Source: Lamellibrachia columna (taxonomy: Eukaryota > Annelida > Polychaeta > Sabellida > Siboglinidae). Taken from it: a stretch of DNA of 64,000 nt. Position 1 is the first letter of the stretch. Each line of letters begins with the position of its first letter. The stretch lies in NCBI GenBank assembly GCA_963662155.1, contig OY759262.1, forward strand, positions 17,335,282 to 17,399,281. Reading direction: 5' to 3'. A program made the translations under genes and the position numbers. Of the stretch, positions 38,556 through 48,698 are shown piece by piece. A model generated the notes under the pieces. That model was not told where the DNA came from and searched no databases. It saw nothing but the letters and a program-made list of their open reading frames with translations.

Positions 38556-40840
38556 TGCAATAGTATTGCAAATGCAGTAGTATTCTATATGCTCAAAGGA
38601 CGTACCCAACAAGACGGGTGACTGGCGTGAAAATATGTAACTGATGCGATCGCAGCGCCACGTAGCGTCGACTGTTTACTTATATTTTTTGACTAATGTC
38701 GATTGTGACGTCACGACGCAATCTCTCAACAAGTCGCGCCGCTCAGTCAAGTGCATAGCTTCAATGACGTAACACGTCGTAAACAATCGCGTTGCTCATC
38801 AAACCTTTTCTTTATATCACTACGCAACTGTTCATTTTGAATTTATAATCACCTTGTGGCAATGGTGATAGCTAGGTGGCGCCACTGTTGGGGAGTGTGG
38901 TCACGACGTCACTGCTTCACAAATTACTATTATGGCTGTGAAGTATGGGATATGAGAATTGTGACATTATCGAAAAGCTGCAATTGGTTACATAAAATTG
39001 AAACATGCATATATATTAATGTAATAGTATATAATATAAATAATATAAATAAAAGGCATTGTATTTTGTGTAATAGACATGTGATTGGGGATGAATTTCA
39101 TATGATGCTTAAATGTGAGACTATCAGAGACCAAGGAAGTGTATTTCTGCCTAGATATTTTATTAAGTACATTTGTACTTTAAAGTTCTCGGTGTTGCTC
39201 AGCAGTTACAGCTTAAATAAGCTAATAAGAATTTGTAGATTCATAAAAATTATAATCGGTTTGTTTAACCTAACATAAACGGGTCTTCTTAATATGTTAC
39301 GAGTACTTGCAAGTACTCTTAGTATTGTATATTTATCTCCTACACCATTGTATGGTATTGTAGAATAAGTCTTGTCTTGTCTTGGGATTATTTTGCCATT
39401 AGTAAATCCTGTTTACAAAGTATACGAAGCGGTTATCTGTATTCTCCAACCTAACCAGTTAAAAAAACATGAAAAATACCCCATTCTATGATCACATTTA
39501 GGCAACTGCACTACATTCTGTAACACTTCCGCTGCAAACTGTAACTGTCGTATGACCTTTCAGCCAGGCTATTCTGCAGAATGCACCAACATTTCAAAAT
39601 CATTCACCGAGCTAGGCTTAAAAAACGTACCCACCTCGCTGGCTGAATACAGTTATTTCGATGCAAATAAAATCACTGAAATCACCTCAGTTGCATAATT
39701 TAGCACTACATTTGTCTGTCGCACTTCCTGAGCAAACTGTAACTGTCGTCTGACCTCTTCAGCCAGCACAGCCGCTATTCTGCAGAACGCACCAACATTT
39801 CTAAATCAGTCACCAAGCTGGGTCGAAATTGAGCGGCATCAGCTTGGTTTTTCTGAAAAACGAGGAACGCCGTGTTTTCCACACACGCACAGTTAATTTA
39901 TGTGCTATGACAGGTTAACGAAAATGTTTGGAAAAGTTTTCCACGGAGCCCACGCAGCGCCATAATGGCTACACATGCAAATATTTATAATTATAAAATA
40001 TGATGCAGTACAATATAAAACACTTCTATTCCGCTAAAATCTTCGGGAGACCGAAGCTCGGCATCGCGCCAAAAGGGTAGTTAGTAGTTAATTCAAATCA
40101 ATTAGTCATTCCAGTGGTAAATAGTTGGATTTTTATACTGAGGAGCTGTAGATAATAAGCGAGTTTAAACAAGTAGGTTTGTAATTTACGGCGAAATGTT
40201 ACTGCGAAATCAGACCTGAATGATGCGAATTAGTCTTTTTATTTGTAATCATGCTGCGATCCTTCTTTATTGAGTTAGAGACAAGGTGTCGGACAGAAAA
40301 CTATTTGTTGCTAATAATAAATACTTAATGCCCCATTGAAATGCATGTTGTTGAAGACGTGTCTACACTGCAACATGCTCGACACTGCATATTTCCAGGC
40401 TTTTGTCGCAGTCATCACATCATCGAACGACAGTATAATAATGATTAATGATGACGATGATGATAATAATAAATATTATACTGACTGATTTTTTCTTCAA
40501 ACAACGCTATATTTAATGTTGCAACGGCAGGTTATGTGATTTTTTTAGCGCCAGCTGCCTTTATACATACCAGATGACACAAGTTGCTACATTTATATTT
40601 CGGGTGGTAACACCGTTCGTTCAACTTTGTATCAAAACACACAGTTATATTCAAAGTCGGTATAACTGTCTCACATAGTGTAGCATTGCATTGTCAGATC
40701 ACTTCATAGAGCATCGCAAGTGTCATCTACACATGTGAGTACTTGACTGTAGTTATCGTGCAGTGTGTTCATTCCTGTGTGATGTAGCTTGATGCGATGT
40801 TAACATACGCTGCACAAGGCAAAACGAATGTTTTCAATAC
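38556..40840. other. Convergent intergenic spacer between gene B and chitin-binding gene 1
   Basis: Holds a stretch resembling the gene A downstream region (38755-38870), a LINE 3' end (38985-39390), a diverged 210-bp-spaced duplication (39495-39620 and 39705-39830) and a dispersed repeat (40330-40400). No gene is recognised. Confidence 0.65.
38985..39390 (+). mobile_element. LINE 3' end encoding a Cys/His C-terminal motif
   Basis: It encodes NWLHKIETCIYINV..., then HCILCNRHVIGDEFHMMLKC (a C-x2-C-x8-H-x4-C zinc-knuckle-like arrangement) and FLPRYFIKYICTLKFSVLLS. This arrangement is typical of RT C-termini in lophotrochozoan LINEs. The presumed 3' end is a short TCTTG repeat near 39375. It is truncated at the 5' side. 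Confidence 0.55.
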
Positions 40841-40848
40841 AACTAAAT

Positions 40849-40854
40849 TTTATT
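40849..40854 (-). terminator. Polyadenylation signal of chitin-binding gene 1
   Basis: AATAAA on the minus strand, about 107 bp after the stop codon. The position is equivalent to that in gene 2 (56736-56741). Confidence 0.7.
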
Positions 40855-40960
40855 ACGATAGTTGTATATTGTTACAAGAAACACGTGTTCGGTCGATGAA
40901 CAGTGTCGTTTTCTCACATTTCGTCCATATTCGTGTTAAGTCGCATCGTGCCTTCCTTGC

Positions 40961-41038
40961 TTAAGGCTCGCATTTATCTGGGTTGTCATACAAGTAGTCG
41001 ACCTCGGTTTGGCCCAAACCTCCTTTAAAGAAGCAGAC
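40961..41038 (-). CDS. Chitin-binding gene 1 exon 8 (C-terminus)
   Basis: 78 bp, acceptor TGTCAACAG|GTC, TAA stop. It encodes VCFFKGGLGQTEVDYLYDNP and a short Cys-containing end. It parallels ICFLNGALGQAEVDYLFDNP in gene 2. Confidence 0.9.
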   Translation of the reverse strand, partial: VCFFKGGLGQTEVDYLYDNPDKCEP

Positions 41039-44000
41039 CTGTTGACAGGAACGAACAGTGAATCAACATATTTAGTAAGTTGTTTTTCACATCACAAACA
41101 GTTATAGTATCTCGCTGTCACCTAGTCTTACACATATTTAACAAATGAATATAGCTACTGCTTCGGGAACGGGTTAAGTTTTATGCTAGACGAGCCGAGT
41201 TTCCCGGCGTTGCACGGGATGAAAGAGTTTCCCGGCGTTGCACGGGATGAAAGAGTTTCCCGGCGTTGCACGGGATGAAAGACAGCCACAGCAAGAGCTG
41301 ATGACTTCTTGCCCTACCCAGTCAAGTGTCGGTAGCGCAACGCCAATGGCAATAACAACGTCATGCCCAACTGCCGGTATCGCACGACGGAACTTGTATG
41401 GACGTTGATCTCGTAACTCGGTGAACACTCGCATAACGTTGCTACCTTAACTTGACTACGAAATCCTATTATTCTGAGTTATGTAATCTACCTCAAATGT
41501 CAGCTTCATACATGTGAAACTGTGGGAATATGAGGTAACATACACAGACAGACTCACAAACTATTTTATTGCATAGAAATCGGTTTGCTACTTTCACGTA
41601 AAAGAAACCACGTATACATTTGTCTTGCTTTTTTGAAAGATCGCTACAATAATTATTGTTTCATTTAATGTTCTCACTATTGACACATTTTAGGGAACTG
41701 TTATAAAAGCACCTTAACTGTCACGTTCAATATGTTCAAGTCGTAAATAAAAAGCATGTTTGGATAATATTAAGACGAAGAAAGTTAACAGATAACGTTG
41801 AAACAATTAATTAACATAGAACACAACTATTAAAAAACAATCTTATATGAAGACACAAAACTGCCTTAATGTCATCAAACACACATACCGAATCCATGTA
41901 TCCATTGAAGTAGCAGTCGCCGCCACAGACACAACCCCCTAGCACCATCGGGGCAATGACGTGTTTCAGTTGCCCTGTATAAAATAGCATGTCATATGTT
42001 CAACCATGACAATCGTGCGTCACAAACAGTTTTGGCAACGGGCATGAAAACATAACAATTGTAATTCAAGATGGCTGCCAATTGTGACTGGAATGTTTTT
42101 GTTTCAATTCAAAATTATATAAAACCAACACCTGGAAGATTTCCCACAAACATGTGCCTACCGACAAAATACGATTTAAATAAAACAAGAAAAGTTCAAA
42201 TTGATGAAACACGATGCCACTTTCAACAAAACGGCGGAACACAAACATTACTATGCCAAAGTGGCGACGTCAAGCTGTTGTCTCATTATCGTATTTCGTT
42301 CTGTTCGAGATTTGAACCCTATCGGGTTAGAAATAGCTGAATGGCAGCATTGAAAAGCAACGGTCGACAGGTTGGCTACACACAAACATGGGGTTAGGTG
42401 TTTGTGGCCGCTGTGCCTGGGAAAGCTTCAAAACTAATTACGATCATTGTTAGTAGTTGAAGTTGTTGTGTACTTAGTTTAAATGTAATAGTATATAATA
42501 GTATTGAAATTGAAGAAAAATATCACAGGGCAGAGCAGGTTTTTCATATGGACATTCTGCCCGTATGTGAGGCCGTGACAAACCCTTACTCCATAATATA
42601 TGCTTTTAAAGAACTGAACAATATCTTTGAGTGAATAACATTGACGACACCACGAACATTTTAACAGGAATATTTTAGTTAACTTATTGGTATTATGTGT
42701 TTTAGCCATACATGTCTTAAATTGCTAAACTATGCATTTAATTAACTTATCTGAATACTTTTTAATATATCTTTACTGCATTTAAAAATATACTCTCATT
42801 TGATATTATTTAATCTTAAGAGGTGCTGTACTTACTTGTATATTTACTTTTTAAATTCACGACCCTTAGGAAGATAATATGTATATTTTATAAGGTTTAT
42901 CTTGAATAAAACATGTTATTATTATTATTTTTATTAGTTATAATAATACATCTGCATATGAGATATACCAATATAAACATTTAAGTGGATGCTCTATATA
43001 TTTCTGTTAGAAGCACTCCGGTTCTGCAGCTAAGCAATTAACTATGTTTTTTTATACCGTTTGAATCGCTTATATACATTATTTTACCTCAGTTCGAATA
43101 TGTTACCATGTACAATACTGTAACGTACCAACGGAAGCCTCGGTGTATACGAGATCCTTGTTCAGGTAGAAGCTAGCAACGTCTTCATCATATGACATCA
43201 CGAGTTGATTCCATGTATCTTCAGCAGCCTGGATCAGCCGCAAGCACAACGTTATTATGAAACTACTGCGTATATGTAAACATAATGTGATATGCTATTA
43301 TCAATATTATTACATGTCACGTATTAGCGGGGTTTCCACTCACTAGTTTGGCTCAGGTCTGGTTGGAAAGTCCCATTTCTATAATTAAACGCTCGTGAAT
43401 GGTGGTTGCACAAGTGAACCAGACAACACAGACAAGTGAAAGAAAAATAAACATTTGATATATGATAGTTACTAAGTAATTTACAAGGAAACAGCTATAA
43501 TCATGGGTCTATGTAATTGTAATATAATCTAATCCCCCGATCTTCTGACAACCGGGGTTAATCACCCAGTGTAATCGTAGAAGTTTATACTAACATATAA
43601 TCCTAACACACAAAAACACTTTTCTAACATAAACTCAAGCTAAAACCTATTTCACCACGATCTGCTCGCCGAGATCATCACATGTGCATCCATTCTCTTT
43701 TTATACTCCTTGTTTCTGAGGTAACACATGACACCAGTTCACCAATCACAGTCTCCTGGTCTAGTAAGAAAACACCCCTTAAATCGGGTAGTTCTCCGGT
43801 CCTTGCCTACTTAATATGCTCCATTCTCTAAGATAAACAAATCCCCGTATTGTGCAAATATGCGTATGTCCAACTGTGTCTTCATATGAATATATGTTGT
43901 AACTCAGATGACATCTGCATTTCGTTTACGAATCAACGAGACAACATGGTAACAGTTTAATACATATTAAACGTATTATTATTGACTCACTGTTAAGGGC

Positions 44001-47000
44001 ATGTCATTGTTAAAACGAAATGTGCTATTATATTATACTTACAGCAAGGCTGAAATCGATCTTGATGTTGGCTTCGTTTTCGAAGTAGCCCAAAGCAATA
44101 TCGATACCAGACTGGGCAAGAACAAAACCGTCATTGCTGCAGTCGGAGTTGTCGAGCAGAGATTGTACACCAGACACTCCGGCGGATCTCTTGAAGAACA
44201 GTCTCACGGAGAACGACTCGAAGACGCCATTGCTGAAGAAGGGTATCTCCAGCTTCGAGTGGGCACTGCTGTTGAAGCGGCCGCATTCGCCATCCATACA
44301 ATCGTCGTTAACCAGTGAGACGTTCTGGTTTAAGAGCCATATACCATTTGAGGCCGATACTGCTTCATTGAACATCACGCTGGTGATTACGTTCATCTCG
44401 GGCATGACTGCAGGAGAAAACATATGCACACATACGCTTGCTTTTAGGGATGTTTATATAATACTATTTTTACGCAGTAAGACAAGAACAGACGGTACAT
44501 TAAACAATTGGTGTTCGATGCATTTTGGTGCCTGATACCACGAAGGGCCAACTTTTGTTTTGCAAACCGAGGACATTCGTACAGATTACGGAACTTCATT
44601 TTCCAATATTTCACTGTAACATTAAGCATATCTATTAATAATAATATGTGGACCGGTACATTCACTACAGAAAATGTACATTCACTACTGAAAATTAAGC
44701 ATTCTGAACGATCATTTGGCCTCCGTTACACTGCAGTAATTATGATAACAAGCAAAATATCCATCATACGAAAGGTTTAACTTGATAATTCGTACGTGAC
44801 TGTCATAAGCGAACTTTAGTTTTATTTTAAATGGAAGAAAGCGTACGTATGATAGATATATGAGAATGAGGATGAATTTCGAAAACAATAGTAGTGTTAT
44901 GGATCCTTTCTAGGTTGATGTAGATGAAACCATGAATGTTTGGCGCGAGAGGTGTAAGGCGTCTAGAAGGCGCAGCATTCATTTAGACCAACCAGTTGTT
45001 GATATCTAGACACTGTCTATGCATTCAACGTGGATCTATAAATATATGACGCCAATTTGACGACATGATGCATAAACGTGTTTGAACATTGTTTGTTATT
45101 TAAAAAAAAAAGAATAACAACACCAACCGGTGAATTTTCGAAAGACGCCGCCTGGTGCATTTTTGCGGAAAAAAATATGATGAAGCGCATTGACTATGGA
45201 CATGAACCTAGCAATTTAACATCATATGATACAGTCAAGAACAAGGCGGGTGTCATACATACATCTTATGATTAATTCCTTTTTATATTCCCACGTCGAA
45301 ATCATGAATAAAATCACGGCTTCTTGGACAAGTGTTTAAACGATTGCCACACAAAGCAAACAGCCAGTTATCAAGCAAGTGGACAAGGACGCCACCTGTA
45401 GTCGAGAGTCCACAACGAATTTTAATGTATTTGTAACCCGCCTTCCAGTGGCGCATCTAGGATCTCGAAAAGGGTGATGCCAAATTGGGGGCAAGCTTAC
45501 TCACCCATTAGTTTACCATGCTACCATGTAGTGGCGCAACAGGTTACATAACAAAGATCTTAACACAATCCTGGACCCTCGCACGGTACGAAAACCCGTA
45601 CCTTTCATTCGTATGATACTTGCAAGCTATTTAGATTAATGATAACACTTACGAGGCCACCATGACACGCATCCACACACGGTGACGTTGAAGTAGGTGC
45701 CCGGTGGACAATCCATGGTGTAGTTGCCCAAAAGGAATTGTCTCTCGTTTTCAGGGACCTCCATCAAATCACACGCCCCTGAAACACATAGCGCGGTACC
45801 CAGTCCTTCAGGCTGCTTACGGCGCTTTACGCTTCACCCACTGACAGATATGTTCATTCCAACACCCACTCGACTTCAATGGAAGCATGCAGCCACACTT
45901 CAATTAATGCGGGTATTCGTTCATATGTCTACTCACACGTATATGGCCAGGTACTCATTTATACAGCTGCGAGAACTAGGGCAACGTTGAGTGAACGAAA
46001 TTGTCCAATATTCGAAACGGCAGCAAGAGGATTCGAACCCGGGTTCTCTCGATTGAGATTGGGTGTTCACGTGATTACACACATAATGGTTTTTCCCGTT
46101 GTCCATGGAGATGTATATGTAGAGATAAGTTCAATGCAGAGGAAACGTAGTTTTAAAATGTGTAATTAAATTTTATGATTTAACCAAAAATAATGGTTAA
46201 TAATGATTACTGAACATTCTTCAGGATAGTTCATTTTCAAATCAGATAACTTTCATTTTATATATCCAAGGTGTGTTTAGTTTACCTAGTAGAGGCTTTC
46301 GTCAACGAGTCACGTTGAATTCATCAGTACCGATGACGCTTGATGACGTCATCGTACACGTGAGGCAGTTCATAATTGCCCTCGTCTCTGTTGATGGGTG
46401 TTCTAGCTTTCCTGATCCAGATGGCTTCCTTGATGTGCCGGATTCTTCGGTTGGGTTCCTTGTCTACAAGTTTCCCTCCCTCCCAGTCTATGATGTGGTT
46501 TTCAGTTGTCGCATGGTCTGTAAGGGCGGATTTAGTGATGGTAGACATCAATCTTTTTTTCCCGCTCCTTGTGTATTTCTCTTTTTTCGTGTTGTCTACA
46601 TCTTTTCAGTGTTCCTCCAGTCGTGATTTTAGTAGTCTTTCTGTCTCCCCAATGTACTCAGCACCACAGTTCTTGCATGGTATTTGGTACACCAGTTCAT
46701 CCTGTTCTTCTAGCTCTACTTTGTCCTTGGGATGTACTAACACGCGCCTGAGATTGGTGTGGGGACGCATGGCTGTTGCTACTCCACATTTCTTCAGTAC
46801 TCGGTGTAATCTCTCTGAGACCCCATCTACGTATGGGATGACTACTTGGCTCCTGTAATTTCTGTCATTTGTTTTTTTTTCTTTTTCTTCTTACTGCTAT
46901 CTGTCACATACTCTTAGAGCTTCCCTCAAGTGTTCCACCTCTTCCTTCTTGTTCCCATCCTCTGAAGTTATTGTCTCACACCTGTCCATAAGGGTTCTGA

Positions 47001-48698
47001 CCACTCCTAACTTCTGATATTTGGGGTGGTGGGACGCAAAGTTCAAGTATTGGTCGGTGTGCGTCTTCTTCCTGTACACTGTAGACTTCACACTGCCATC
47101 TTCCTTTCTGGTGAACTTCGCATCCAGGAAGGGCATGCTCTTCATCTTCCCGCGTGAAAATGATGCTCTCTGTGGGGTCTACAGTGTTCATGTGTTGTTG
47201 AAATTTCTTTGCTTTTCCTGTGTGTACCAGGCAAATTACATCGTCCACATATCGTTTCCAGTTTCTCGGTTGGCAATCATCAAGTGTCATCAAGCGTCAT
47301 CGGTACTGAGATATGTAAATGAAAATTATCTGATTTAATGGTTAATAAGTTACGAGGAAAAGCAATTACTATATATATTAATATGTTAGACTGTTCTGGT
47401 AAAAAGTGACACACAGAGTTGGTGGTGTGCTTAAGAGTACGAGGTCGAAGTATTCAGGTATAATGCGAATTTGACTCTACTGACATAACGTAAACATCCT
47501 TTAGTATTCAACAACGTCCTCTCAACTCTGGACGAACACACTTCAGCTGAGCAAAACATGTCGACAGGCAAGACGGTCCCTCAGTCTTACCAGGTTCCTG
47601 GATAGCGGGTGTGGTTGACGTACAGTTTTGATCTTTCTCGTCCCTGACGCATGTGAGGATCTCCTGGTTCCAACGCAAACACTTTGGACACCTTCTCTCG
47701 TAGGCGATGAACTCCGCGGTCGTCTTGTTGTACTCGCACTGGTAGTAGTTGTGACAGTCGCACGGATCTGCTACGATGCCGTACACGCTGTCGGCGTCGG
47801 AGACCATCGGGCAATCAACTGTACCGCAAGTGGAGAAACAGAATCACAACGTTACTTCATGTCGGACTAACATTGCTACTAGTATATTGCAGCACACAAT
47901 GGATTAACACTGTTACTAATATACAGTAGGAGTGTATTGTTGTTGGTATTTTATACAAGGGCAGCAAAACACAAACATGATATAACTGACCAGTCACTTC
48001 AAACATTAACCACTTCAAAAAATACGTTCAATAACCAGTTATTCTACTGCTCTCAATCAGTCATCTTTTCTATAAAAAAAAACGGGGCTATGACATAGGT
48101 ATGGTATACCTGCAGGGTTCAATGGAACACAGTCGCAACCTTCGCTGTCCACGTAGTCACCCACACAAGGCTCGGAAGCGCAAACACGGCTTCTGTACTT
48201 CTTCGAATCACACAAGCAATCTCCGAAGTCCGACCACGGTCCGAAATCGGCGACTGAAAGAAAACGACACATTGTGATGCACAGAGAAACATAAATGTTC
48301 ATAAACTACACAAATAAACAAGACGTCTTTCGTGCAGGCGTTGAACACTCAAAACATAATAGGGGAGACCGGGGTTAGTTGTATAAAGGGGCACGTTGTA
48401 TCAGAGTGGTTTTACGAAAACATAGCACACACATGGAGACCCCATCGATAGTAGTTGATTTGAAGTCAACCAGAGACACATTGTCCAAAAAATCGGGAGT
48501 TCAAAAGAACCACATTACCGATGGTGTACGGGACGATTGATTAGTATTTCGTCAAGTGCCAATCATCGGCAAGCATCTTTGTCTGCTACAACAATGCATC
48601 ATCTTACCACAAACTGTTTACGGTTTAGAAAGCTATGAACACTTACCGGCCTGGACGACTATCACGCACAGGACGGCAACAATGAACGATCCCTTCAT
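40961..48698 (-). CDS. Secreted chitin-binding / laminin-G-like matrix protein 1 (8 exons, complete)
   Basis: Exons in transcript order: 48698-48647, 48253-48110, 47818-47591, 45778-45653, 44407-44043, 43228-43129, 41974-41889, 41038-40961; 392 residues. A signal peptide (MKGSFIVAVLCVIVVQA) is followed by a Cys-rich module resembling a degenerate thrombospondin type 1 repeat (FGPWSDFGDCLC, YRSRVC, CVGD; 19-66). Next comes a peritrophin-A/CBM14 chitin-binding domain (67-125; DPCDCHNYYQCEY), a Thr/Pro linker, a second Cys module (143-183), and a concanavalin-like LamG domain (185-367; WLLNQNVSL, VRLFFKR, TWNQLVMSYD, VLGGCVCGGDCYFNGYMD). It is probably an extracellular matrix, tube, shell or cuticle protein that holds chitin through CBM14 and other ligands through LamG. 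The CBM14 plus LamG pairing recalls Pif/BMSP-type shell proteins, but no vWA domain is present. Most internal exons are in phase 1. Confidence 0.9.
41197..41280. repeat. 28-bp GC-rich minisatellite x3 with hairpin core
   Basis: Three perfect units GAGTTTCCCGGCGTTGCACG... Each contains CCCGGCGTTGCACGGG, whose ends can pair. It lies in the last intron of chitin-binding gene 1. Confidence 0.95.
41889..41974 (-). CDS. Chitin-binding gene 1 exon 7 (LamG end)
   Basis: 86 bp, phase 1 in, phase 0 out. The acceptor is TTTATACAG|GG and the donor TCG|GTATGT. It encodes LGGCVCGGDCYFNGYMDS, the closing strands of the LamG-like fold with four cysteines. Confidence 0.93.
43129..43228 (-). CDS. Chitin-binding gene 1 exon 6 (LamG middle)
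   Basis: 100 bp, phase 0 in, phase 1 out. The acceptor is CTGATCCAG|GCT and the donor GTTG|GTACGT. It encodes DTWNQLVMSYDEDVASFYLN, the W-x-x-L-V-x-S-Y-D block of LamG/pentraxin-type folds. 23 of 33 residues are identical in gene 2. Confidence 0.94.
44043..44407 (-). CDS. Chitin-binding gene 1 exon 5 (LamG first half)
   Basis: 365 bp, phase 1 in, phase 0 out. The acceptor is CTCCTGCAG|TC and the donor GCT|GTAAGT. It encodes VMFNEAVSASNGIWLLNQ, DDCMDGECGRFNSSAHSKLE, FESFSVRLFFKR and LAQSGIDIALGYF. The antisense frames here are shadows. Confidence 0.94.
45365..45440 (-). mobile_element. CR1 3'-tail remnant
   Basis: CAAGTGGACAAGGACGCCAC and GTCGAGAGTCCACAACG match the conserved 3' UTR of the local CR1 family. 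It abuts the CCAGTGGCG repeat at 45445. Confidence 0.6.
45445..45560 (+). mobile_element. CCAGTGGCG-family short repeat (copy 4)
   Basis: It starts CCAGTGGCGCATCTAGGATCTCG and contains CATGTAGTGGCGCAACAGGTTACATA. It is the same family as copies 1 to 3 and is truncated at its right end. Confidence 0.6.
45653..45778 (-). CDS. Chitin-binding gene 1 exon 4 (second Cys module)
   Basis: 126 bp, phase 1-1. The acceptor is TGTTTCAG|GG and the donor CTC|GTAAGT. It encodes CDLMEVPENERQFLLGNYTM, DCPPGTYFN and CGC. A SINE ends about 10 bp upstream of the acceptor. Confidence 0.92.
45790..46087 (-). mobile_element. tRNA-derived SINE, family 1 copy 3 (complete)
   Basis: On the minus strand: head with CTCAATCGAGAGAACCCGGG and the B box GGTTCGAATCC; core with GTGTGGCTGCATGCTTCC and GGAATGAACATATCTGTCAG; tail with AAGCGTAAAGCGCC, GGACTGGGTACCGCGCTAT. 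It is the best preserved of the three copies and has a near-consensus Pol III B box. Confidence 0.85.
46233..47341 (-). mobile_element. Penelope-like retroelement with inverted terminal segments
   Basis: The minus strand gives RNWKRYVDDVICLVHTGKAKKF (catalytic VDD), HMNTVDPTESIIFTRE, FLDAKFTRKEDGSVKS and VYRKKTHTDQYLNFASHHPKYQ. Then come VVIPYVDGVSERLHRVLKKC, a GIY-YIG nuclease core LVYQIPCKNCGAEYIGETE, and a C-terminal DHATTENHIIDWEGGKLV. RT motifs plus GIY-YIG identify a Penelope-like element. It is 5'-truncated and carries frameshifts. The two ends carry inverted copies of AAATCAGATAA... and TCAGTACCGATGACGCTTGA. Confidence 0.9.
47591..47818 (-). CDS. Chitin-binding gene 1 exon 3 (CBM14 domain)
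   Basis: 228 bp, phase 1-1. The acceptor is GCGGTACAG|TT and the donor CCTG|GTAAGA. It encodes DCPMVSDADSVYGIV, DPCDCHNYYQCEYNKTT and CLRWNQEILTC, with the Cys spacing and the D-C-x-x-Y-Y-x-C core of peritrophin-A domains, then a Thr/Pro-containing linker. Confidence 0.95.
48110..48253 (-). CDS. Chitin-binding gene 1 exon 2 (TSP1-like Cys module)
   Basis: 144 bp, phase 1-1. The acceptor is TTCTTTCAG|TC and the donor GCAG|GTATAC. It encodes FGPWSDFGDCLCDSKKYRSR and CVGDYVDSEGCDC. PWSD...C.C...YRSRVC resembles a thrombospondin type 1 repeat that lacks the second Trp. Confidence 0.9.
48647..48698 (-). CDS. Chitin-binding gene 1 exon 1 (signal peptide)
   Basis: 52 bp, ATG at 48698, donor GCCG|GTAAGT, phase 1. 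It encodes MKGSFIVAVLCVIVVQA, a basic start, hydrophobic core and small residue before the likely cleavage site. A CTGTAG just upstream of the ATG (at about 48706) could be the acceptor of a 5' UTR intron. Confidence 0.88.

Noticed and set aside
44001..44535. Plus-strand frames across 44.0-44.5 kb (and 60.5-60.9 kb)
   Set aside because: Antisense shadows of the LamG exons, which have matching splice sites and conserved translation on the minus strand.
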